Assembly: GCA_002049455.2 (NCBI GenBank)
Contig: KV918778.1
Location: 310,001 to 374,000, forward strand
Direction of reading: 5' to 3'
From: Porphyra umbilicalis
Lineage: Eukaryota; Rhodophyta; Bangiophyceae; Bangiales; Bangiaceae
DNA length: 64,000 nt
This document shows positions 1-11,254 of the stretch, piece by piece (the first letter of the stretch is position 1; each line of letters opens with the position of its first letter). The translations under genes and the position numbers were made by a program. The notes beneath the pieces were generated by a model. That model was not told where the DNA came from. It did no database searches and saw only the letters and a program-made list of their open reading frames with translations.

Positions 1-475
1 AGAGTGTTGAGTGCGATTGCCGAGCAGAGACGATGCCAGTGGCGGTCAGGTTGTAGCGGTCGATCGGGAGCGGTCGCGGATGAGAAGCGACTGTGGGTGC
101 CGGGCACGACGGCGGTGACGGCTTTAAATGGGCATGGCACTGGATCACCTGACATTTCTCGAAGGCTACTTTGACAAATGCACTTCTACGAGGCAACCCT
201 CGTGGGCTACATCGAATTAGATCTGACATCTGAACAGCTCACAGTTTACAGCTGATACTCTGGCCACTCACGGTGAAGTGTGCTGCAGTGGAACACCCTT
301 TGATCCGAGTCAGGTCTTCAACTCCATCCGAGGTGATCCCGGTTGGGTCACAGGAGCAAATGCGCGAAACTGATTGGCCCGCTCTTAGGATGTCGAGCTT
401 TTTCGATCCGGCATTTCCCGTAGGGCCGGGGGCCATCCCGCGTCAGACGCCAACCGGAGATGCAGCTGTGTGAGC
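1..475. other. No gene seen
   Basis: Only short open frames with no recognisable domain occur here. I see no repeat shared with the rest of the window. Confidence 0.4.
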
Positions 476-889
476 TTACGCAGAGGGTGCCGCGGTGTCG
501 GGGGTGCCTAGTACCGCGTCAGTGAATGTCCACACAGCTTCGTAGAATGCTGAGCTGGACACCCCGGAAACGGCACACACGTCGAGGTAGCTTCCTCCCG
601 CATAGTAGCGCAAGTCCAGAAACAAGAGCAAAGGGGGGGATAGGGCATGCGGAGAGGTGGACAAGTATGGGCGTAGCGTGTCAACTAGCAAAAAGAAGCA
701 AGGCTCTGACATCCGCACAGCTCTGTGACAGAGAGGGCCGTAGGCTGCACGCACCCTCTCAAAGCTACCGAGTGCACGATGCCCCTCACGCAAGGGCCCC
801 TGGGCATGCCCCTTCTCGGACGCAACAGCAGCCGCAAGGTGCATGTTCACAAAAAAGGCCTCGTCGTCCGAGTCCCCACACGAGTCCAT
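476..889 (-). pseudogene. Harbinger-like transposase N-terminal fragment
   Basis: This 137-residue open frame ends where the catalytic DDE domain of a PIF/Harbinger transposase would begin. It carries the Phe-rich helix FFLLVDTLRPYL, then LRYYAGGSYLDVCAVSG and SSSAFYEAVWTF, the layout of the helical region before the nuclease in HARBI1-like proteins (family knowledge). A shorter relative with LRYFGGGSYTD lies at 55820-55946. No D/D/E core follows, so I read it as a truncated remnant. It could be an exon of a spliced gene, but I see no continuation downstream on the minus strand. Confidence 0.5.
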
Positions 890-1107
890 GCTACCTCACG
901 GCCCGCACGCGACGCCCCTCTCGTCACTGCCTCCACCCGCGGTGGTGCGTGTCGCCACACGGTGCGCGCCACAGCGCCCGTGCCGATCAGCAATGCTGCT
1001 ACACATGTGCGCCAGCGGGCGGACAGAAAGCCGCGGACGATTGAGATTGGAGTCGAGATAATGAATTATCTTGTGTATTTACATTCATTGACATCACATA
1101 CCCATAT

Positions 1108-3122
1108 CGTCGGGAAAGTGTACCACTGTACTTGGGCGTACTGACCAGTACAGCGCGTCGCATTTCAGATTGAGGTGAAATGGGCCCAGTACACATATTC
1201 GCGGGGTTACTTGCCTCGTTTCCCCACAGTGTTCTTCCAAACTAGTCCATCAGCGATTATTCGCGTTTTATGACGTGCATGTACTGTGACACTGGCCAAT
1301 GATGTCTCTGCGAGGGGGGGTGGTTATCATACACCCCCCCCTCAAGGGCTCTGTGGGGGCCCTGTCCAGACGGAATGCAAATGCACAAGACTTGAAGCGT
1401 AGCCGACTATTCCATTGAAACGTATCGCGCGCCGACAACGGTACGTGTCTCGCAGAGATGAGTCCTGCCGATTTTGTCGGCGCTACGCTTCGGGCCTGCC
1501 GGCAGTTGTTTTAGAGGATTGCTGACACTGCCTCCGGGCTGTTTTTTCATACGCTCCATCAGCCCTACTGCCCACAACCACATACACGCCGAGACTACCA
1601 CTATTGAAGGCAGGCATACACCTGCGCTCCACCCAGGACGCCAAAAAAATGGACAACAGGCAGGAAAACAGAAGAAAAAACCAGAGCAGAGGGCAGGGAG
1701 CAGAGGCGGAACGCGACCACGATCAGAAGCAAGCAATCCAAGCCACCACCAACGCCAAAAGTAACATGACGCCAGGCAGCAGATTACAGTGACACAGGCC
1801 AAGCAGAGGAGAGGCGATCACAAAGTCCAAGGCAAGCAAGAAAGGAGCAGGGAAACGGAGAATCGGTCAGCACTCTCTTTGTCGGCAGTGCACGGTATTC
1901 CAAGTAAGTGAACCACATGAGCGCGGGGAGTTGATGGTAGTCTCGTATGTCACTTACGCACAAAGCAGAGAAACGCACGCGAAAGAGGCGCAATGCCTAT
2001 GACGTACAAGTGCCAACCGTGACCCGCGCAGTGCACTGCACCGTTCACGTCAAAAGAGATCTCGTGCGTTTCCATGCCTGGAAACTGTAGGAGAAGAGCC
2101 GGGGCGCCCCTGAGCGAGTCGGCGAGGAGGGAGGCGGGAGGGGGCGGGGGTGAGAAAGACGGTGGGTGCGATTGCAAGGTCGCATGCTACGGGAGCCGTC
2201 ATGTTCCGACTTTGTTGTCGGCGCGTGCTCGCGAAGGTCACGCCCGTGGATCAGGCTTGCGGTGGCCTCGATCCACAGCGTCAGACTGCCACGTAACTGT
2301 TCTGGGATCACCCCCAGCGGCTAGGAGCCTCCGCGTGAGATTGAACGGGACGCGATTCGTTCGAGGTCTGCAAGGCGGTGTTTTCGTGCGGCCGTGTCGT
2401 GCCACTGAAAAACAACCCAGACACAAAGATGGCATGACATACGTATTGGCGCGGCCCACCACAGCTGACAGCGTGTGAGCCCGTGTCATTTGGCACATCC
2501 CAGCACGACGTTCGTGCTTCAGCACGTCTTCTTATTGGCTCCTCCATCTGAGTCGGCTGACAAAAGAACCACACACTGTACACCAGGCATGATGTGTGAC
2601 ATATGGCAGCCACGAATCAGTCAGCTGCGCTCGTGTTCAGTGAAGAGGCCGCCGGGCATTCCAGCGACGCTGAACATCTCTGACTTGTGACCCGGAGCCG
2701 CCTTCCCGCGCCTAGCTGCCTAGCTGTTGCTGAAAGTGGGCCGAATCGCTCCACTTGTAGCCTGCTTTCAGGCGGGCCACAAGTCGTAGAGCTTGGGAGC
2801 CGTCTGGGAATGGCGAGGGTGTGCACAGTGCCCGATAAAATGGCCCCTGAGGCCTCGATTTTCCTAGGTTTTGATCTACTTGTAGCCTGCTTCAGAGGTG
2901 GGCTACAAGACGCGAAATCCGGTCGACGTCTCGAGCCGTTTCGAGCCGTCTCGAGTACCTGACATGCAGACTTGTAGCCCACGTTTCGGCCGGCCTGGCA
3001 CAGGGCGGGCTGCGGCCGGGCTCCATTTTGGGCTCCGGGCCTCCGTTTTGGCCCCACAGTACAGAATTCGGGCCCCAGTACGCCCCAGTACCCCCCAAGT
3101 AGGGTGGTACACATTCCCGACG
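1108..3122. mobile_element. Possible 2-kb TIR element
   Basis: The first ~31 bases (starting CGTCGGGAAAGTGTACCAC) recur as an inverted copy at the right end (3092-3122) with about three mismatches. Both ends then carry CGTACTG/CAGTACG words. No transposase is recognisable inside and no convincing target duplication flanks the ends, so a non-autonomous DNA transposon is a suggestion only. Inside are a G7/C8 hairpin at 1312-1353 and two CTTGTAGCC..GGGCYACAAG hairpins near 2753-2783 and 2877-2909. Confidence 0.35.
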
Positions 3123-5962
3123 ATCCTGCCTGATGTCCCGGAATGCTCTGACCGGTGTGACGCCGGGTTTGTGCCGTAACAAACGCGCAGCACAAACCCG
3201 GATCCATGTCACGGAACGGGCCTCAGTCTTGTCTCGCGCGATTGGACAGTGAAGGGCGTTGTCACGATCATAATTAATTATCTGGCAACGTCCCCCACTG
3301 CCCCAGCGCCTTTTTCTCGGTCAGAATCCTGAGACCGTTTCCTGTCGGCTCACTCCGTCCTCACATTGTCTGATATGGAGCTGAACTGTCCCACACCACC
3401 AGGCCCTGCACCACCAAATTTGGAACTGCCAGTGGCGGTCCGCTCCAGAAGCCATGGCTTTTGAACAACATCTGGCGCCTCAATTCGTTACCCAGCGCGC
3501 ATATGATCTACGCCAACTTCGAATTTGTTTCGCATAAGTCTCTTGTATCCGTGCACTGCGGGTCGGTATTTCATCGCCGGGATCGTTCTAAGTTTGCCGG
3601 CTTGTAAATCTATAACGAGTAGACGCGAAAGAATGTATTGAGATAGCCATGCAAAGCTCCTGTGAGATGGCCTCAGCATGATTCGGAGGATCATGTGCAC
3701 AAAAGTTCCGTGGATCAGCGAAAATCCTACATTTCAGATTGCCTGATTCTCGAGCGACCTCTGTGATTCGGCAGTTCATCACTACAGTTCTGGACTCGTT
3801 CAACGGATCATCTTCGGGACTGACTCTGGGATCGTTCCAGAAGAAGTGTCATCCTGACCCACAGATCATCTCGGGGACTGTCATTCGAACAAAATGTGAG
3901 GACTTGTTCAAATGATAGTCTGACTGCCTCTTCCGCAAACAAAATGCCTGCCTATTTCGTCAACAGTGTGAACACAAATCTGTGGACATTTTCTTCGTTC
4001 AGAGCAATGCCCAACTTGCAATCTGACACATCACTCATGCGCTTGAGAAACTGGTGCGAGTGCTTCTGAACCGTATTGAACCGGGGGATTGCGAGTTCGG
4101 GACGTGCTGTGTTAGGACGAAAGGGGACGAGATTGCCACTGAGCTGAGAACGAATTTACTGCGCGTGAGGGAGACCCAATCATTGATAAATCGGGACTGG
4201 GTGCGTCCCGGACTTCACGGTATTCTCGATGTGCGAGCCGACGCATGTTTACCCAGTTCCCATCCCCTCTGCGCCGGGAAACAGCGTGTCGGTCGCACGA
4301 CTACCAAGTAACATTGAGGTTCCCTCTGCACACGCTTTGTGGCCCAGGAGCGACGCTCCATGGGCAGGTCTTGCTCTCTGATCGGTTTCGGCAGACCCTC
4401 CTCACGACGTCACTCGAAGTAGTCTAGGCTATCATCTACGATCGAGTCCTTGAGGCAGGAATCTAGATCAATCTTGCGCACTCGTTCACTCAATCTATGA
4501 CGACGATCCCCAGGATGATTGTACTCCGACGCCAGGATAGTCCTGAGCACGATCCTCAGGATGATCTTACTCCCACTTCAGGACAGTTCTCAGCACGATA
4601 CGCAGAACGATTAGAACCAGCGAATCGGAAAGATCCTTCATGAGCATGGGGCAGCAACTTCGCCGGACAATTGCCAAATCTGCAGGTGCTGGTGTGAGGA
4701 TAATTCCCACTGAATATCGGTGCAGATGGTATTCGAGCACTTCTGAACTCCACTGCGGGCTCTGTCTCAGAGATCAACAAAAAGTGGGCATCATTTGATC
4801 GCATGATCGATGTGCGACTGTTCTGCGAACCATCGGTGGGCGTGTTCGAATCTCGCAGTTCCCAGTTTTAAGGAATCGGGGACAAAACGCTGTGTGGACG
4901 TTATAACGAGAATGCACTGTACCGACATGTACCGACCGTTGAACGAATGGCCCACACCGATTATCGATCTGGATACCGACCCTTACCGATTTCGTTTGTC
5001 CACCAAATTTACCGATATGCCAACCTTACTTACACAGTGCCTTTGAATTGGTTGAGGCTGCGCCTGGGCTGAGAATAGCAATATCGTGTGATACGTAGCG
5101 CCACGCCAGCCTCTCTCAGTGGGACTGTCCGCTTCTGTTACCCACGCACGCAGCTGACTGCGAGCTCCTTGATGCGTGGACACTGGTACCAATGACCATT
5201 TAGCCTGATGTAAACGTATCGCGATGTGCGCGGCCACAATTCGCAGGTACCTTGCTCGGTGCTCAACCCTGGCCGCGGAAAGCTGATGCCTCGTTCGGGA
5301 CAGCTGCCCCCAATAGCGACAGGGTCTGCCGCCATCAGCATCTGCCTGCGCGGCCCTTCTGTCACAGCCTATCAGTGGGGCCCCGCATGCGTCGGTCGTC
5401 GCGTCGCTTTAGTGGTTGAAATGAGGCATTTGTACACGTAGTCGCTGGCCCGTCGCCCCACGCCATTGAGCAGCACAAATTTGTACATGGTCAGCGGCTC
5501 TACGTTGCGGGTTGTGGCGGTGCTGAAGCGGTGGCCCTCGCCTGGTGGGCAGACGACTTGACGCGACGATCCTACAGTAATGATGATGAGGCACACCGCG
5601 CGGGGGCGCCCTTGGCGACAGACCAGACCAGACACGCTACATCGCCACTGGCCTGGCGCGGGAGGCAGTCCACGTGGGACGTGTTGTTTGGATCTGGGTG
5701 GTGGGCGCGCCTATCCCTCTCGATCGAATCGCTGGCCGCGTCTGGGCTGGGGGAGCAGCTTGAGCGGCCGTGGGTTGCTGGGTGGCCGTCGGGCCGGCGC
5801 TCTCGGGCGTCTCGCCGCGCGAATAAAGACCGCACCGTCCTGGCGCCACCACAGCTGCAGTTCCCCCGCACTCGTCAACTACCAAACACCCAGCAGGGTT
5901 TCGAGCCCACCGTTGCCCTCTCCCACCACATCGTCGTCGACCGCTACCCCGCGCTGCCCACC
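3123..5962. other. Gene-free, lower-GC stretch
   Basis: No open frame here resembles a known protein. The sequence is less GC-rich than the coding regions and has many degenerate GATC/GGATCAT-type words between about 3780 and 4620, which look like an old decayed repeat. The last ~140 bases before 5963 are in frame with the phytase-like gene but do not look coding; I treat them as 5' leader. Confidence 0.35.
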
Positions 5963-7561
5963 ATGCCTTCCCGCCGTCTGGCGGCGTCTGCCGCCGCAAC
6001 GACCGCCGTCGTCTGGGCGGTGTTCAACCTGTCGGGCGCCTTCCCCATCCCCGCCTTGCGCCAGGGGGCGGGCATGACGTGCGAGCCGGCCGTCATGGAC
6101 GCGTACGCCCTGCCGTCGACCAAGCTCGACGCCCTCAACCCGTGGCTATCCGCCGACGTGGCGGCCATGGCGTTTGCCAACGCGTCCGCCCTTGACCCGG
6201 CCGACTGTCACCCCAACCACGACATCCTCGTGCCGTGCTACACGACGCCAGGGGTGGGGAGCGGCTTGGCGCGCCTCGCCGACGGCACGTACGTCGGGCT
6301 CACGGATCGGGGGCCCAACCAAGATTGTGAGGACTTGGCCGAAGCCGACCCGAAGCGCCACACTGCCGCCGAGGGCAAGGACGGCAAGGGGTTTTACCTG
6401 CCGACCTTCTCCCCGACGCTCATCTTCTTCAATCTGACCACCGACGGAAAGATGCTGATGACCAAGGCCGTCCCCCTGCGGGGAACCGCCGGCGAGCGCG
6501 TGACGGGTTTGTCCAACACGGTCCGTGACGACACGCCGTACGGAGCCAACTGCGTGGGGGAGCCGCTGGCGCTGGACGTTGGCGGCGTCGACCCCGAAGA
6601 CGTGGCGGTCATCCCAGGCACCGACCTCCTCGCCGTTGTCGAGGAGTACTCCCCCTCAGTCATGGTCGTCCACGGCGGCACGGGGGTCATCCAAGCGCGG
6701 TACGTGCCAGCGTCTATCGCACCGATGCGGGCGGGCGCCCCCTACCCGGTCGTCGGCTCTCTGCCGTCGGTGTTTGCGGACCGCCGGAAGAACCGGGGCT
6801 TCGAGTCCCTCTCGGTCGCCCCGTCAGGCGCCCACCTGTACGCCATCCTGCAATCCCCGGTCGGCGATAAAAAGGCCGACGGCCTCAAAACGACGGCCGT
6901 CGTGCGGGCGGTCAAGATGCGGATCGAGGTGGCGTCCCGCTCCGCCGCGACGCTCACGTACGACTCGCAGTTTGCGCTTGAAGCGTCGCTGCCCGCCGCG
7001 TGGACGGCGGCCAAGAAGCAGCCAGTCAAGCCCACCAAAGTCAAACTGTCAGCCGCCGTGGCGCTCGCCGACGACGCGTTTGTGTTGTTGGAGCGGGCGC
7101 CTGACCAGGTGCTTCTCTACCGCGTCGACGTGACGGCGGCGACGACCAACTTGGACGCGACGGCCTATGCCAACGGCACCGCCCTCGAGTTGCAAACGGC
7201 GGGCGCGACGCGCGCCGCCGCATTTGGCGTCACGCCCGCAGCCAAGCGGCTGTTGTGAAACTCGGCGGTGACGCCGTCGTGGGACGGCGTCGAGCAGCAG
7301 GAGGGGCTCGCCGTGGACGGCGACGGCCGACTGCTCATCATTTCCGATAATGACTTCGGCATTGAGGACGGCGAGACGATCGTGCGGCGCGTCGACTTGG
7401 GGCGCGGCCTGAGCGGCTGCGACGTGTGCCCGGCCGACGCGCCGACGATGGCGGCGGGGAACGTGGCGACCGAGCGGTGTGGGAGGGGCGCGGTGGTCGG
7501 AGGTGCGGAAGGGACGCTTGTCACGACGGGCTGCACGTCGGGCAGTCTTCCCCGCATTTAG
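5963..7561 (+). CDS. Secreted phytase-like esterase, with in-frame TGA
   Basis: The protein matches the 'esterase-like activity of phytase' family, predicted beta-propeller enzymes thought to act on phosphate esters outside the cell. The start is the ATG at 5963 in a good CCACC context, followed by a signal-peptide-like stretch (about residues 11-27, ATTAVVWAVFNLSG). Family-type segments follow: GSGLARLADGTYVGLTDRG, VDPEDVAVIPGTDLLAVVEE and RGFESLSVAPSGAHLYAILQ. Codon 432 (7256-7258) is TGA, yet the same frame stays open for ~100 codons to a TAG at 7559 and still encodes family-like sequence (EGLAVDGDGRLLIISDNDFG). The full protein would be ~532 residues. Either the allele is broken, the base is a sequencing error, or the stop is read through. 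No introns are apparent. The strong third-position GC resembles the NOM1 gene and supports a host gene. Confidence 0.75.
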
Positions 7562-7927
7562 CTCCGCCTGCATGACCCGTGAGTGCTACCGATTGTGACA
7601 ACAAAACAAGCAACAACAATGCGTCGGGACGAGAAGATCGGGGTTGCCGTGCCCGTCGCTCAGGTCGAGCGCAGGAATTTTTGATCAAGGAAGCTAGCGC
7701 CGAACTGCACTACCTGTAGTCCTTCTGACAGCCTGCAGCCTGCATGCGAAGCACCTCGGCGCGGAAGCATAAAAAGACACTCGGTTGCACGCAGAAAACG
7801 GGTCGCCTGAACAAACGTTCGGATCGTGCGGCGCCTCAAACACAGCGCACATTGTACGGCAGATCCCTGTTTTTTGGACCCCCCCCAGCAGCTCCGCGTT
7901 TCACCCCGCGGCGGCACCGTCAGGGTA

Positions 7928-8081
7928 GCGCAGTGGTGCTTATCGTGTGTTCACGCGCAAACGTGCAATTCTTGTAAAAAGCTCAGTAACAATTTTGCGG
8001 ACCGGCCTGCATGTAGCCGTAAACGGATATTTTGCCCACAAGAACTTGCGCAGCGGAAGACCGCGTTGTCCGGTTTGTCAA
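7928..8081 (+). repeat. Dispersed repeat R1, copy 1
   Basis: This stretch begins GCGCAGTGGTGCTTATCGTG and is repeated at 29970 (plus) and 30475-30616 (minus). All three can be translated to a Cys-containing peptide (QWCLSCVHAQT here). Similarity to the minus copy extends through the GCGGACCGGCCTGCATG block. Confidence 0.6.
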
Positions 8082-9962
8082 CTTTATGACTCCTTGAAGT
8101 CCACGTTTCCACAGAGAAGTCCACGTGGTAAAACTTGAAGCCAAGTCCATTCGCTCTGGTTAAGTTCAATGCCCAACTTGGCTTTTCAAGTGAAAATGCT
8201 TACTCCAGGAAACGCGACAAAGCACATAGCCTGCTTGAAACCCCTAGATCTATGGGTAAAATTGCGGAAGCTAAAGAAGAAACACCGCAAGAAAACAAGA
8301 ACGCATGTGAGAGCTAAGGGATGCATCACCCGGCCAGAAACGATGGGCGGCTGGTTGGGCTCCTCCAGTATACTCTGACGCCAAGGGAACCCCATCGTAG
8401 ACGCGTACACAACAAAACATTCCCAGAAATCCGGATCGCTTCGTTCGAGGCTGAGTATTCCTCCTATGCTATCGTGGTCCAGGCTCGACGTGAAGCGTGA
8501 GGTAAGTTTGAGGGAGGTCACTTCTGTCTCTTTGTAAGTCTTGTAAAGCTTCGATCAACTCTTTGACCATGCATGATCGCTGCCCTCTCGTCGGTTTTTG
8601 GTGAACATGAAGGGACGATCACGTGCATGCATCAGTTTTAGCAAGGAGTCCTAGTGCTTTTGCATAAAGCCTCTCTGCGAAATCTTTGAGATTCGTGTAG
8701 TTCCACTCCAGTGGTTCGTAATTGCTTGCACGTGTGCACGACCTGTAAGATCCAGTTCACGTCCAATCGCATGGCGATGATTCACTTCACATTGAAAGAG
8801 TCTGCTGTATGGCGCGTCGCTAAAGAATGATCGGATCTGAGAAACGCTCAGAGCATACCCACCAACGTCGGTTGCGAACCGCTTTTGCGTATTATTCGTT
8901 AAACGTGGCATATTTGCCAGTTATGGGCAGAGGTATTGGAAAACCTGTCATCCCACCAACGTCGCGAACCAGATCTGCAAACCGAACTACTTGTGGGCCA
9001 GATGTGAGTCCAACCGATCGTATAGCGCTGGTTCGCAGGAGGTTCGCAATTTTCCATCGGCCGACCATGCCACTGCCGGTTGGGCAGCCGTTAATGCATT
9101 TCCGAACCTTTCGCGAACCGGGTCTGTCTACGATTGAGTCGAAACGGAGGTTAACACCCAGATCGGCACGTTGCGTTGACGATCGAACAGGCGTCTCGAG
9201 ATCTGCAATTCAGGAGCATGCGGTCGCGAGTGGCCGCAGATTTCGTTCGAGGTGCAGGCGGCGCTCATTTTTGGGCCCTGTGGGAGGGGGGGGTGGGCGG
9301 GACACAGTTTTTGCTGGTGGACATCCGCAGCCACGCCCGATTCTGGGTTGGACCCCCCACGGCTGAGCGTTGTGATCAGGGGGGGAGGGCGTCCTAGAGG
9401 CACCGTCGCATGGGTGGGCGTGCGGCGGCAATGAGGTCGTGCAGCGGAAGACTTTGGCGGGGTGGCCCCCAGTTGACGCACTGCTGGTGCCCCCAACATG
9501 CGCTTAGAGCTGATCGGGGGGGGGATCCGCGCAGCGCAACATTGTGTGGCGGGCGCGTGACTGTCCGCGCGCAGCCGCACCCGCAGGAATGGGCCCTGGA
9601 CGGGGGATTGCAGACAGCGCCGCACAGCACCAAAGTTTGGGCACGCGGCCGCCACCGAATATGGCAGCGCGATCTCGGGACCTGGCAAATGCGCTTTCTG
9701 TGAGGGGGGGGGGGTTGAAGGGAAAGATCGTCGTGGTGTTCCCGCCACCAGCGGCGCGTCGATCGCACCTTCGTCGTTAGGGGGAGCACGATTGTAGCTC
9801 CGCCGTCGTCGGCGACGTCCATGCTGTGTCCCCGATCTGCCCGTCGCTTTCACCGGCGCCGCCGGCGTGAGCGTTCGTGAGCGGCCGTGTTAGCGGCAGC
9901 CTTTGCGGCCGCTTCTGCGGCCACTCTAGCCCTCCTGTCGTCGGTTGCACTCGTGGATTGAG
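8082..9962. other. No gene seen
   Basis: There are several overlapping open frames on both strands between 9128 and 9853, but none has a recognisable domain, and they arise from GC-rich sequence with poly-G runs. Nothing else was identified. Confidence 0.35.
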
Positions 9963-10966
9963 ATGGACGCATCTACTGATTATGGGTCTGGGTCGTCGAG
10001 CGATGACGGCCGCGTGCAGTCGCAGGGCTCCGCGGACGAGCTGCATACGGCCGTCATTGGAGAGTGATCTCTGTTCCTGATGCACCGTCATCACAGGAAT
10101 GCGGCGCAGCGAGCGCGCAGACTGCGTTTTGTCGGGCCTGTGGCCAGGCGGCGTGCCAACCGGCCACGTGATTTCGACCAGGGTATGCGTGGCATCATGC
10201 CAGATTATTTGAGTGTGGATGGGCAGCCGCCTACGCAGCGGGCTCAGAACCGTCGTCAAAAGCACGTCTGTTTTTGCCTGTTTTGAGCCTCTTGGAGGCC
10301 CGTGTTCCTGTTTGAAGAAACAGAATTCCTGTGCAAAAAACAGATCGACCCCCCTTGACAGGCTCTCAGAGGACAGCGCATGTGAGGTCCTTGCATATTT
10401 GTGTTTGCGAGAACAGGAATCGTTCCTCACTCCACAAATTGCGCCTGCTAGCAGGGCCATAGATGCTTCTCCACCTCTCTCTCTTTCTGAAAAGGTGAAG
10501 TGTATACGTCTTATGCTGTGTCTCTCTTTTTACGAGTGGAGATGCATCTATCCCGGCAAACAGATGATTTTGGCGCCCTTTCTGAAAAAAACCAGCCATG
10601 ACAGAGCCCCAGGGCGGTTTGCAGATAATCTGTTCGTCCCAAAACACGCAAAAGCAGACGTGCTCTTGACGACGGTTTTGGGCCCGCTGCGCTGTGTATG
10701 GAGCAGAGACGTTTGAGCGTCGCTTCCGTGTGCCACGATCTGTTCTTATGCGCAATTTCGACGCCATCTGATACGGGCCGTTTCGGCGGCAGAGCATCGA
10801 TGCGACAAGGCGGCCACGAGCTCATGTTTTGCAGAAGCTGGTGGCCGTCTTCTGTGTCGTCGCGTACAGGGGGTCGTACGATCGCGTGGATGAGTATGCT
10901 CGGCTGTCCAATTGTACAACTGACATGGCGACCAAGAAGCTGATTGAAAATATTGTTGAGGAGTGA
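9963..10966 (+). pseudogene. Harbinger transposase, N-terminal half, disrupted
   Basis: The frame from ATG 9963 opens with an acidic Ser-rich leader. After an in-frame TGA at 10065 it continues with RRANRPRDFDQGMRGIMPDY, the N-terminal region of PIF/Harbinger transposases. It is cut at 10233 by an inserted palindromic element and resumes at 10694 with VYGAETFERRFRVPRSV, AHVLQKLVAVFCVVAYRG and DRVDEYARLS. These align with the second Harbinger gene at 33537 (ETRFRVPRSVF, HPLQKFVAAFRVIAYRE). Further in-frame TGA codons lie at 10769 and 10964; the latter sits where the relative encodes Trp. The DDE catalytic half is missing downstream, so this copy cannot be functional. Confidence 0.7.
10234..10691. 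mobile_element. 458-bp palindromic MITE-like insertion
   Basis: The two ends form an imperfect ~50-bp terminal inverted repeat starting CGCAGCGGGCYCARAACCGT. Shorter inverted matches inside (around 10463-10480 and 10540-10560) make the whole element nearly palindromic. It separates two parts of one transposase reading frame, which proves insertion. The flanks read CTA on the left and CTG on the right, possibly a degraded 3-bp duplication as used by Harbinger elements, but this is uncertain. No protein of its own is recognised. Confidence 0.65.
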
Positions 10967-11254
10967 GAACCTTACTACCGACGGCCTCCAATAGAAGAGG
11001 AGGTCTCTCCGAGACGACCTGGCAGCTCATACGTTCGCAGACCGCGGGCACCTTCCGTAGCTGTACAGTCGTTCCACAAAAAACCTAGCACTCGGCCGAC
11101 ATCAAAAGTGCGTCACACGTGTTCCTGATTTCTTACAAGCGCGGCTTCAATTGAGTGACGTGTCCCAGCAAGAATCTGAGAGCCACTTCTGTGCTCAATA
11201 TATTTTGGGTGCTCCTGCACACACGGTAACGCATGACACCGAAGAGCTCTCCAG

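Noticed and set aside
4840..4870. tRNA-like T-loop word (GTTCGAATCTCGC)
   Set aside because: No matching acceptor or anticodon arms could be folded around it.
9128..9853. 241-codon minus frame
   Set aside because: Low-complexity Arg/Pro-rich translation overlapped by equally open frames; no domain.
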